Assembly (NCBI RefSeq): GCF_019578655.1
Contig: NC_063262.1
Span: 1,929,582 to 1,993,581, forward strand
From: Ricinus communis
Taxonomy: Eukaryota > Streptophyta > Magnoliopsida > Malpighiales > Euphorbiaceae
Length of the DNA stretch: 64,000 nucleotides
Reading direction: 5' to 3'
In this document: piece after piece, positions 24,903-36,156 of the stretch
How positions within the stretch are numbered: position 1 is the stretch's first letter
Layout: each line of letters begins with the position of its first letter
The notes under the pieces: model-generated
What the model saw: only the letters and a program-made list of their open reading frames with translations
The model's database searches: none
What the model was told of the DNA's origin: nothing
Position numbers and translations under genes: made by a program

Positions 24903-27752
24903 TTAACTGTTTCCTTCGTCGCCACGAAACTGAACAACTGAAGAGTGGTTGCTTTGTTCAAGGTTAGCCACTGCATCTGGGCCGTACAACCGTGTTAATT
25001 CTTCCTGTTATGGCAAGGATACCACTTAGCTATTAGGTAATGAAAAAGAAAAAGAACATAATAATCTTATGTCCAGTATGCATGGGAATGGGAATAATGG
25101 GGGCGTTAAATGAGAATTATGGGCAGCATCTGAAAAGAAGAAACCTTAATAGAATCATTTTCAGATTTGAGTTTATCACATTCCTCAGAAAGCCTCTGCA
25201 GTTCATCTCTAAGATTTCGATTGTCGGTGGTCAGAGTCTCTACCCTGGCTTGTAGCTCTTCACACTCCGCCTGGTTAGGATGATAACCAAAGCAAATAGA
25301 ATTAAAAATTTAGAAAGAGATGTCAAATGTCTTGCATGACTAATATAAGGAAAAACACTCCAAAAGTTTTGATTGCTTCGGCTCTTTGACCTTTTAAAGC
25401 AAAAGAGAGAACCATGAGTAGTTTTAACAGCTCAAGCTACTCCTTCCTTAAACAGGATAAGCAATAATTATGTCGAATCCAAAACAAGATTAGACCTTCA
25501 ACTTGACATACACCAGTTCTAAAAACTGTAGAAGCTCTTGAATGCTTTCCCAGACTAGAAATATCTTGCCGTATAAATTTTCAGGAGAACATGTCAAGTG
25601 TCTTAAAGGTAAGCCCCATTTTGCCTTGGAGTGGGACCTGCTTTCAGGATGGCCAACATGGCCTTTTCTTCCACTATATTTTTATCTTTCCGGACGACCT
25701 CATCCCAAATCATAAATATATATACACTATCATATATGAAGAAATGAACATCCAGAGACCGGAAAACTATAAACTACAATGGTACCTGCTTACGTAATCT
25801 TGATCTTCTGGCTGACTCCCTGTTAGATTGCTTCCTCTTCTGTCTTTTCAATTCACGTTCATCCTATCACCAGAAGGAAAACCCATAATCAGGTGGAAGG
25901 AGAAAGATTAGACGACTTCCAACGGCAACCTAGCCTCTTTTATCAAGGGAAAAAATGAAATTCCATGATGCAGAACCAAGAAAATATTGTTTGGTTGTCG
26001 GACAACGCAGACAGTATTTTATACATAAAAGAAAAAATCGCAATACAGACCCTTAAATTATTAAAGAATTATTAAAGAAAAAAATGACGACACTTGAGAA
26101 ATGCAAGTTCCGTACTTGAATCCACTGTTCAGGCATTATTGCAGGAACAATTCCTGATGAGCCACCAGATGCATTTGGCCTAATTTTTGTAGCTCCAGGA
26201 GCAGCAGCAGGAGATGCATTCCATAGGTCCATACCAATATTTAGATTAGTCGCAGGCATAGACACAACAGGCTTCCCAGGCACCGAAGCTCCAGCAGTGT
26301 TATTTTGTGCATTGGCTGCAACAAAGTCAATGTGGTTACAGAGAAATCAGAGAATATAAAACTGGAACCATTTGGGATAAAGACAAAACAGATACCATCT
26401 GCAAGCATTTGATCAAAACTTCCCTTCTTATTTGCAGCAAAATCCTGCAGAAATTAGGGCAGATAGACATTGGAAAAAAGAGCATACAATTAGTTACCAC
26501 TTTCCATTAACAGGTCAAGACATAATAATGATTGTCATTCCAACTTTATTCAAGGTTTGTATATGCACATCAATTGAATAAAATAAGTTTCCAAGTTTGG
26601 AACTTCACTAGAATCATTTGAATGAATTAGGAGGACACAAAAGCACGTTTGAAGGCAAATAACAACAATAGATCGCCATATACCTGATGGTTATTGTTCT
26701 CATCACTTGCATCTGAGGAGCCATCGCTACCACTTTCAGCACTGCAAGTATGTATTTCATTATTAGACAAAAGCAAAAGCTCATGATATGGAAAAGTATA
26801 TAAATCAATATTGTTACATGAGAAGCATGTAAAAGCATATAAAGAGCTTAGCAATAAAGTTTGGCTACACCAACCTTTGGGAGGCACCATCATTTCCAGA
26901 ACCTGAAGTTGCCTTTGCACTCTCACCTGCCTTGCCCACTACATTGCCCTTAGATTTTTTCACTGAAGCCTTTTCCCTTCCATCAGGACCCTTACCTTCA
27001 TACTCTGTATTTGCTTGTGCTGGATTTGGTGGCTACAAAAGCAATGATCAACCATATAAGATAGCCAAATTAACACTTTAGCACTATACTAAGACTGGAA
27101 TGGTTCCAAAATGTAATGGTTACACATGCCAAATTTTATACTAATCAACTACATGAGTATAAATTTAATACTACCGTGGCCATATTAGGATGGGCATATA
27201 CTCCCCCAGCAGGATATAAAGCTGGATACGGAACTGGGGTCCCATAGGGTGGCATTAATGGATGCTGAAAATTTGTCAACAGAAAAGGCAATTAAGAGAC
27301 TCCTCCTTAGTAAGAATTTCAGAAAGACACATATTGCCAGATTTAACATTGTATCTTCTTATAAAAAATGTGGTTATTTACCTGGCCTCCCCAAAGATAA
27401 GGGTGGGGAGTTGGAGATGGAACAGTTGATGCAAAAAAAGGAGGAGTGGCTCCAGCACCATAATAAGCCTACACAAGTAGCTGACATGTAAGCATTTAAG
27501 TTTTACTCATTCATGCTAAATAAATATAAGGATTTGATAAATACAAACCTGCATAGAATTTGACCAATCAGGATAGGCGGGTGTTGGTGGTATTTCCTAT
27601 AAACATCAATAAAGATTAGTAAATTGTGCACAGCATATTGTGTGTAACAGACGTGCATGCATGTGCGCACACACAGACACGCACACGCAGAGTACCTGAG
27701 CTGAAGATGGTTTGGAAGGCTTAGCAGGTGTGCTCTCTTCCCCTGTCCCCAT
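24903..27752 (-). CDS. GBF1: G-box binding factor 1-type bZIP transcription factor
   Basis: Eleven coding exons on the minus strand: 27752-27696, 27596-27549, 27468-27382, 27264-27175, 27032-26875, 26741-26684, 26444-26396, 26315-26116, 25863-25786, 25270-25145 and 25004-24903. They total 350 residues with every junction in phase. The first ~95 residues form the proline-rich MFMR domain (MGTGEESTPAKPSKPSSAQ, HPLMPPYGTPVPYPALYPAG). A Ser/Asp-rich acidic piece follows (SGSDGSSDASDENNN). The basic region DERELKRQKRKQSNRESARR (250-269) has the N-x7-R signature. A zipper of five Leu then Ile spaced by seven follows, and the end is LTRLYGPDAVANLEQ. Group G bZIPs bind CACGTG in the nucleus and act in light and ABA responses. 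The family and the neighbours match Arabidopsis GBF1 (At4g36730). Several introns are under 120 bases. Confidence 0.94.
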
Positions 27753-29420
27753 TCAAATCAACTCAATAAGCACCCTTCAATCCAACACTTTACTATCGCT
27801 TTCTTGTATATTCTTAGCAGTATCTATGAAGAGCCTGAAGACATCATGGAATATAACCATGTCTGTCAGAAATCAAAAAGTTGTATCATAAAAATTGCTT
27901 GTTACTGCCATTGTTGACAAGAACAGAAAGCAATTATTTAGCACATTATATATATAATAGGATACCACGGCCTCTTTAAATTCTCTCTTCTTTTTCTATT
28001 TATTTCTTGGGTTAAGATGGTAACCTCTCAAGTGATATTACAGTATGCTCTTTGTCTGCCGACACTGTTCAACGCAAAAATCTCCAAAGAACTGATCAAA
28101 ATGGAGCCTTTTAAAGCTTCAGCAGCAAGCCAAATTGTGGAAAAAGCATTACTTAAAATACACTTTCCAACTTATACCCGGTTTTCCTACAGAGTAATAT
28201 TCACTTTTCAAGCAAAATGTCATAGACAAATCAGCTCTTCCCCCGCCACCCTTCTTCTTTTTTTTTCCTTTCACATATAGAAAATGAATCTGCTCTTTCG
28301 TCAGGTTGCACTAGTCAGACTAACTGGATGCAATTGAAATGTGAAAGAAATGGCAACACAGCAAACAGCTTGATAATATTATTATGTGCTTCATTTTATT
28401 GTTCCAGTACAAATAACAATAAACCTAGCTGGCCACATCAGTAGTACTCTGGATACATAATCTCAATTTGCCATTTATTGACTGAGCATGAAGCCATCTT
28501 AAAACAAATAGTGCGATAAAGATGAACATGTTATAATTTTTAAGATCTTGGGCAAATATTTAAATCTGCCACCAATATTGAGTGGAATTGATAATATTTA
28601 AAGGAAAAATAATATCTTAGTACTATAGCCATGTATCCAGAAAACCCCCTTTCTTATGACCTAGCAGTCATTTTTACATGGCAATAATTCAGAGGCAACA
28701 AATTTCCATATATTATACTTGAACACACACCAAGTCATAATTATCATTGATTGAACAAACTATGGGAAGTCAGCATTATTCTTACTCTGTAATTTAAATA
28801 AACTAAAGCCAGTATGGAAAAGTCATTATTACAAAAGAATAAAAGCAAGAATCTCAGACTTTACCACACAAAATATTTCTCTGAGCTCGTGATACATAAT
28901 GAATAAGAGATATTAGCTAGAACCAATTTGAAAAAGATTCATAAGTCATTTTTCAAGCTAGAATAAATATGGCTATATATAGCAACATATCCCTAACCTA
29001 CCATTTAAATACATAAATTAAAAACTAAAACAAAATTCTAAACATTAACACCCAAGTAAAGCTAATGAAGCTTAAAGAAGTCCATATAAGCAAGTAAAGA
29101 ACCAAATCAAACTATTCCATTTCACTTCAACAGACAAAAAGAAAAGGAAACCCAATTCAGCAAAAGGAGCAAAACAGCTAAACCGACAACAAAATATTTG
29201 GTTCCTTATAGTATAATTATTAGATCCCAGAATCATAAGTTTGTACAGAAAAAATAAAGAAACAAAGCTAAACAGAGGCATTTAATAAAAGATAAGCATG
29301 CAACCAAAAAAAAAAAAGAAAAATTAGTAAGAGAGAGAAAGAGAAAGAGAGAGCACCTGGTTTCATGGCGTGGAAGAAGAAAGAGTGATGTGGAAGTCCA
29401 AGTTGGAAACTTTATAAACA
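27753..29420 (-). other. Probable 5' leader exon and leader intron of the GBF1-type gene
   Basis: Minus-strand sequence ending GAAACCAG followed by GTGCTCTC (donor at 29357/29356) looks like a non-coding first exon of about 30-60 bases. It sits 30-60 bases downstream of a TATA box at 29418-29411. A plausible acceptor, CTTCATAG, lies about 80 bases before the coding ATG. The leader intron would be about 1.5 kb. The leader contains a short ATG (MKP then the donor), which would be an upstream ORF if used. cDNA evidence is needed for the exact ends. Confidence 0.5.
29411..29418 (-). promoter_or_regulatory. TATA box of the GBF1-type gene
   Basis: The minus strand reads TGTTTATAAAGTTTCC around this site, 50-60 bases upstream of the putative leader-exon donor. 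It marks the likely promoter of the bZIP gene. Confidence 0.55.
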
Positions 29421-29817
29421 CCCAAAACCAAAAACAAAGGAATAAGAAAAGGAGACACCTTTCTTCTTTTTCCTTTTATTTTTCTTGCTTCAAGATACTT
29501 ATTTTCCCTTTTCCACCAAAAGAAAAAAACAAAATCCAACGGCTAAGACACAATCTTTAAAACCCCCTTAAAGAATATGCAACGTCGAAATCTATTATAG
29601 TTTCTATAATCTATCTCAGTTTCACTGTCTGTTTTGTCCCCGTTTCTGTTCAAGTCTTTTTGTTTGTTAGAGGCCCAAAAAGATTGGATTTTTCTTTTGG
29701 GTCTTAAAAACAAAAAGAGAGTGATGATGTGGTGAGGCGGTGGCCAGTGAGAAGGGGAGGTGGAGGTGGAGGTGTGAGCGGTGGAGAGAGATTAGGGTTA
29801 GGAGAGAGTGGAGGTGA

Positions 29818-29823
29818 CACGTG
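29818..29823. promoter_or_regulatory. G-box (CACGTG) upstream of the GBF1-type gene
   Basis: Perfect CACGTG in the context GACACGTGCTGG, about 400 bases upstream of the predicted TATA box. A C/G hybrid box, CCACGTCA (TGACGTGG on the minus strand), lies at 30064-30071. Both are binding sites for the very protein family this gene encodes. Confidence 0.5.
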
Positions 29824-29829
29824 CTGGAA

Positions 29830-31037
29830 TGAGGGATACAGCTGTCCATATGTTACTGGATCAGGTTCTTTTTTAGTTGTATAATATATCTGTAGCTATG
29901 GATGAGTCTGAGTCATAATTGACAGCCACTTCTCTTTCGGATAATCTTTTCTACTAATTACATAATTTAATTAATTTTTTAATCTTATTACAAACTGTTG
30001 ACTCACTAACATAAACATTAACTCAACTACTCTTCTCTCCTTTGTCTTCTGTTTTTATCTGTGCCACGTCATTTCTGTTATTCTTTTCCTTTCCACAAAG
30101 CAGAATTTTAGGGTTTTGGAAGATGGCAATGGCATGGGACCTTCTGTTTGGCAGAACTGAAATGAGTTTCAGATTTTATTATTATTTTATTTTCCTAATA
30201 GTTTTCCTCGAAAATTTCTGTTGTTTGGCAATTTTTGATATAACATGAAATTCATGATATTTTATTCTCGAGAGTTAGAAAATTTTTAATTGAGATTTTT
30301 TATTCTCATTTATAAAAATATTATTTTATAGTGAATAAAAAACAGCATTTAATAAAAACTGTGATTGGATTAGCATATACAAGAATTCAAATGTACCATT
30401 CAATTCTAATAACTAAGTGCTTACCTTATTATAATACCACTAACAAAAGATTTGAGCTTGAGAATCCTCTTTCCTTGAATGTTTCAGAATACAATTTCAC
30501 CAGTCACCACTAACCCTAACTTGTTTTCTTTTAATCAAACTTATAGCAAAAGGGCATGACAGAAAACTTGTAGCCTCTGTGAACTGAAAATGCCACAACC
30601 ATCAAAACATACATAGCTTGTAGCAATAACAATGTAAGAAAGCTCTTTAAAGCTTATAGATAACTGAGTGTATATGATCAAAGATAAAATGAGTGTATAT
30701 GGATTAGAAGGAATCAAATTTAATATTCTCACCTTCATGAACTATTCACTTATGATGACAAGCGAGACATCATCATCTTTAAGAATAATGCCAAAGGGAG
30801 GGCACAGAGAGCAGCATAACTGATTTAGAAATTAACAGGAGAAACCAAAAAGGACCTAAAAAGAAATCAACTTTTTTTTTCTGTTATTCTATTGTATGAG
30901 TTCTGTGTAAACAGCCTATCTTCTACCCAAGCTATCTAGTGACAATTGAGGGGAAAACAATTGATTATGTACATTAAACTCAAACCTAATCGGAGCCCTT
31001 ATAACCGCCAAAACATGTTCTTTGTCTTGCCACAATG
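29830..31037. other. Intergenic: distal bZIP promoter and 3' flank of the kinase gene
   Basis: Moderately AT-rich DNA. Small frames of 60-130 codons are shadows or lack domains; one on the plus strand overlaps the last kinase exon. The kinase 3' UTR should occupy the right part. Confidence 0.5.
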
Positions 31038-34000
31038 TTATTCTGATAAGCAGCTGTCAAAACATACAAGGAAACTTGGTGAAGAGCTCTTGCGTTTCTT
31101 CATCCTCTCATCAGATTTCTTAGTCACATGGCTACTGTCCTCGAGATCTTCTCCAATCTCCATTACTATGGGAGGTGTCATCTCTGCAGGCCAAAGGCTG
31201 TGCATGAAATTTGTAAGATATTTCGTTATCTCTGTGAATTCTGGCCGAAGAGCTGGGTCCTCTGACCAACAAGATTGCAAGAGAGTGGCTAATTCCTCTG
31301 GAACATTTTCCAAGCTAGGCCTTTCATTCTGCAAGTGAGAGAAGAATCATTGATATAGTTTGCTCATTGTATATGGTTTGGGGAAAACCAAATACATAGA
31401 AAAGGACAAGTACTTGTAATGGTTAGTAGTTTCTTTATTAGGAGAAAGTTGGACAGCGTACATTGGCTGCAGCAGCATATGCGACTGTTATGTTATCCCT
31501 TCCCTTGAATGGAGCTTTGTTTGTGAGCAACTCCCAAAGAACTATTGAGAAGCTGTACACATCCACCTTGTGATCATAGTGTTTCTTCATTCCAATTCGA
31601 AGTGCTTCTTTGCTGAATAGCTAATTTGGAAAACAGATAGAAGCAGACTTGGTAAAAAGATCCGTAGTATGCAAAACCTGAAACCAAGAAAGTAAACATA
31701 CCTCAGGAGCCATCCATCGGTATGTGCCAGCTTCACAAGTCATTTCATTCATTATCTCCTCTCTGGCGAGCCCGAAGTCAGCCACCTTAATTTGTTTCCT
31801 GTCATCTGTGAGAAGCAGATTGCCTGAGAAAGCCACAAAGATTCTGTAATTATTTGATAAAAACAAACAAGGTTTCAACAATTATGGTAATTGCCCAAAG
31901 ATTCATTGAAGGTTACACAAAGTCAACACAATAATTATTGAAATAGATATATATTAAATCCTGTTTTAAATTCTAGGCATAAACTCATTCCACATGGGGA
32001 AATTTTGTAGTTTGTTTGGCTCGGACTATGCTGCCTCCCACATATGTTAGCAAAACAAACATTTAGGATGAGTTCATTGGTGCTCTTAGTTTCATTTTAG
32101 GAAACAAAGGCGGATTTCAAAATTTACATTTCATCTATTTCGGAAAAAACTAGAAGTGCTAACTCGACAGACACAATTAATCCAGACCCAGATTGACTTT
32201 TGCATGACCAATCAACTGCTATGTGCAATGAATGAGAACTATTAAGATGAAAGGAAAATGGAATTACTAGGCTTCAGATCTCGATGAATGATGCCATTGT
32301 CATGCAAGTACTCCATAGCTCGACATATATCCAAAGCAAAGGTTATAGCAAGTCTAAGATCCAAACGCTTAGGGCGGATGCTCCACAAATACTTTTGTAG
32401 TGTATCACCTCTTAGAAGTTCAGTAATCAAGAACATAGCCGGTTCCACAGATGCACCAATTAACTGGTTTTGCAAAACAAATCTTAATCAGGAGCAGGGA
32501 GATTGATGATCAAAATTTTACATACAATATTAAAAAACAAAATAGGAATTGAGTGAGTACCAATATGTATTGAAGATCTAAATTTAGGTAAAGCATGTTA
32601 AACATTAATTTATTTCAGTGAACCTGAAGCTCTACAGAAAGCAGAGACATTAATGATGTAAAATTACTTTTAGACATTGGACGACAAAAGTCTAAATTAC
32701 TAAGATTATGTGCAACTTAAGATATTATAAGCATTTTTGTTTGCAAAAGGGAATGGATAGATAAGTAGAAGTAGAACTAAGAAATATAAAAGGGTAACAT
32801 GCCTGCAAAAATATAAAAAGGAAACATGCCTAATCATAAAAGTTAATAACCCATTATAGATGACTGCTAATCTTCTGGAAAACATAAAGTGATACAAATA
32901 CTTATCCTTAAATAATACTAGTATAACCTGACTATTCAGTCAGGGAAGCTAAAAATAGAAATCTTTAAACAAAGATGTAACCTGACTTTGTTTAGACTTC
33001 AATCACTAGGGACTTAGAAGAGCATAATAAAGAAATGGATGTACAAAGAGGGGAAAGAATATTGGTGTATTTAATAGCTGATATAATTATTCCTCGAAAA
33101 ACTAAAAGAGCAGTTATAATTAAATACCTTCACAACATTTACATGCTTCATCCTAGATTGCAGTACAACCTCCCTCTGAAATTTCTCCTTGTGTTCAAGA
33201 ATTACAGCTGATGTTTTCATTGGCTGTATTATTTTCACCGCGACAGGTTTGGATTCAAACCTAGAAGCATATTCCATAATTTTATTAACATCATAAATCC
33301 AAGATAACAAGTAAGTTCTTCAACTAAGGCTTAGTACAAAAACTCAATGTTTACAAGAGAAGGTACAACAGGTACATGTACAACAAGCACATATTTCAAG
33401 TTTATCTTATATAATAATGATTTCAGCACAAATTTGTAGAAAGTTTTATCATCTTCTGCCATGTCTTCACTGTTATAAGACAGAGTAATCGCAGTTCATT
33501 AAGCATCCGAGCATAATCCTGTTTAGGAGTCTTTTGTGTATAGCTAATATTTTAACTCGGAATATTATCAACCAGGAAAGAAGATCGCATTTGGCCACTT
33601 GCACCAAGCAACCACATACATCTTATCAGAAGAATTTATTCTTATTATTGATCTTGTTTGCTATTGCACATTCAGAAAGGTGCTTTATCATTTCTCAGAC
33701 CTCACTAATAATGTATTCTGTCTCATTACATATGGACAATTTACCTAGCTTTTCAAGATTTATGCATCTTGACTTCTTAAAGCAATTTCAAGTTCTTGCA
33801 TGTCATTTATAATTTTCCCCTTTACTAGTCTCACATGCTAATCTAACTATAATCATCATTCAGACACAATTTCAGCAACCTGGCTAACAATGAGCCATAA
33901 CTGGCCTCAATATTTTGATCATATTTCATATTATTAATTACATATAAAATAAATACGTGTACTACTACTTCCCCAAACCTAAACCCCATAATGTGATGTC

Positions 34001-35679
34001 AACAAGCGCCACGAGTAATCAACCCTAGGGTTGAAGTGGTAAGTGTTTGTTAGACATGCATTATGCCAAATACATCCTTGAGTTCCCCTTAATAATAGTT
34101 GGTACCTACCTTATATAAGCATCTAGTTTCCTATTTTGACATTCATAAAAAGATTTACTTTAACGGCCTACATTTTGTCGTTTATTAATTAACAAATACA
34201 TCATTCAGAATGTCAATAAATGTCCACAATCTCAAAGCAAACTCATAATAAGAGGTAGGAAACTCACCATAAGCTCGACTAATGGATATTGCGGCTCGCA
34301 ATATTATTATCTATGTACTTGTCAAATTAATTACTCTTTTTAAATGAATTCTGTTCCCTGAAAGCAGAGACTACGTATGGCAATGATTGTTTTGCCAGCT
34401 CCAAATGGAGTCATATAACATGGGAGCTGCATTGGCAGTTTGCATAAGGACAACCACAAAATTTCTAGCAACTAAGATACTAAAATCATATAAGAAAACT
34501 CCGGAATAGCCAAGTTAGAAACTTCGAATGCCGTCCTATACTTTTGTATACTGACAAACAAACCATAAGGTCGAAATTGTCTGCAAGAAATTTATGGACA
34601 CGCCACATGGAGTCAATTAGAGTGCTCTCCACATATAAAGTTAATCCAGATGATCCATTTTCATATATTTGGTAATGCGCCGGACAAGTCTAAATCGTGT
34701 CTGGAATGGAATGACACATTCATATTCATATAACACGGTGCATAGACACGTGCATAACAGTGAATTGCATAAATTAATTACATATCAGATATCAGATCCA
34801 TATTTAACGAACATGCTTGAAGGCAATCAGTTTTACAAACAATCTAAGAAAGCAACAGCAAGCCTAGTCCCTAAATCTACAAGTTGGTACCAGCCCTAGA
34901 GCTCTTACATCACAAAGTAATGGATCATATTGACTACTTGCTTTACTTTTAAATAGTGAACAAATGGAAATAGAAAAATAAACAAAGCTTTTAGAAGGAA
35001 AGCAGAAAATGTATATACAACCAGGAAAATGCAACCCTAGCACCTGGGGCATTCTAAAACATACACAACATTCAAGAATTTGAAGATTTCACTTAAAATC
35101 AAAATGCAGCATCCTAGTATAATCCTAACTTACAAAAATAATTTCTTTGTGCAGAAATGAACCCAAAATCTTATAAAAGAACAATTCTTGAAGTTGCAGT
35201 TAACTAATTACACAGAAACAACAACCAACAGAAAACAATTCTAAACCCACTAAGGTTTATCATTCCAAGAACAGAACCCGTAATTCAAATACCAAGAATA
35301 AACCTGAAAAAACAAAAGAACCCAATTCAAAAGACAAACAGAATCACCCAAGAAAATCAAAAAACAAGACGTGAAAACATGCAAACAATGTGGTTGACCT
35401 AAAGGATAGAAAGAAAAAAGGAAGAGCAAAAGAGCCTTTAGCTTTTAGAGTGCAAATAATAGAAAGAACATACTCTCCTTCATAGACAAGAGAATAAGAG
35501 CCTTCAGCTATTAATCTACGAACAAGAACACGACGAGGATCAATCAGCAAGCTTTCATCAATGTTGAAAACGAAGTCGTTTCGTAAAACAGCATTGATCT
35601 CTTCTTCCTCATCATCTGCATTATACATTGTTAAAGTTTTGATCTTTCCTTGGTTGAGCCTTTGGTCTTGCAATTGCAT
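31038..35679 (-). CDS. Raf-like (ATN1-type) protein kinase
   Basis: Six exons on the minus strand: 35679-35474, 33260-33128, 32463-32268, 31823-31702, 31620-31462 and 31328-31038. They give 368 residues, all in phase; the first intron is 2.2 kb. A 50-residue acidic N-terminal part precedes the kinase domain. Visible motifs are [12 protein letters not shown] (57-68), catalytic Lys in VAVK (78), Glu in the REVV helix, HRDLKPSN (173-180), DFGLA (194-198), GTYRWMAPE, and [10 protein letters not shown]. The tail is Lys/Ser-rich ([16 protein letters not shown]). The sequence fits the plant MAPKKK Raf subgroup with ATN1 and At5g66710, dual-specificity or Ser/Thr kinases of mostly unknown substrate. 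The glycine loop is unusual: the first Gly is Ala58 and the third is Ser63. An alternative start is Met18 (35628). Nothing suggests a pseudogene. Confidence 0.92.
33261..35473 (-). other. Long first intron of the Raf-like kinase gene
   Basis: Intron of 2213 bases with GTATGT donor and TCTAG acceptor. It contains several 60-90-codon frames without domains and no recognisable transposon or RNA gene. A single ACACGTGC word lies near 34747. Confidence 0.6.
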
Positions 35680-35730
35680 TACACAGTAATTCTTTAGAGA
35701 GAGAAAGAGACAATATAGAACAGAGTGTGT

Positions 35731-35742
35731 GTATATATATAT
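35731..35742 (-). promoter_or_regulatory. TATA-like element of the kinase gene
   Basis: The minus strand reads ATATATATATAC about 55-65 bases upstream of the chosen ATG (35679). Starting the protein at the earlier in-frame Met (35763) would place the start upstream of this element, so the internal Met was preferred. Confidence 0.45.
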
Positions 35743-36120
35743 CCTTTTTTTCTCTTTATACACAAAAGGAAAAACTAAACAGTATGTTCTTCCTTCTGTT
35801 TTTTTCTCGTTGAAAGAACATTAAGATAAAGAAAAAGAAAAAGAAAAAAAAAAAAAAGGAAATAGGAAAATTCAATTAAGGAAAGTTTTATTATTAATAA
35901 ACATATTTGGGAAATAATTATGTTGCTTAATCTTCTAATTAACTTTAGTCTTTTTTTGGTGGAGCGGATGTTATATGACAGGAGAGTATCTCATTACGTG
36001 GCAAGATGTATTCTTTCATTGGTTTTTTTTTCCATTTTACGTACTTTTTATTTTCTAATTGTTTGATTTGAAAATATATTAATTTTTACGTATTTATATT
36101 CCGGTAAAAATAGTAAATTA

Positions 36121-36156
<36 letters not shown>

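Noticed and set aside
35680..35763. Upstream in-frame extension of the kinase (28 extra residues, Met at 35763)
   Set aside because: The extension is encoded by the TATA-like stretch and pyrimidine-rich leader, so it is more likely promoter and 5' UTR than protein.
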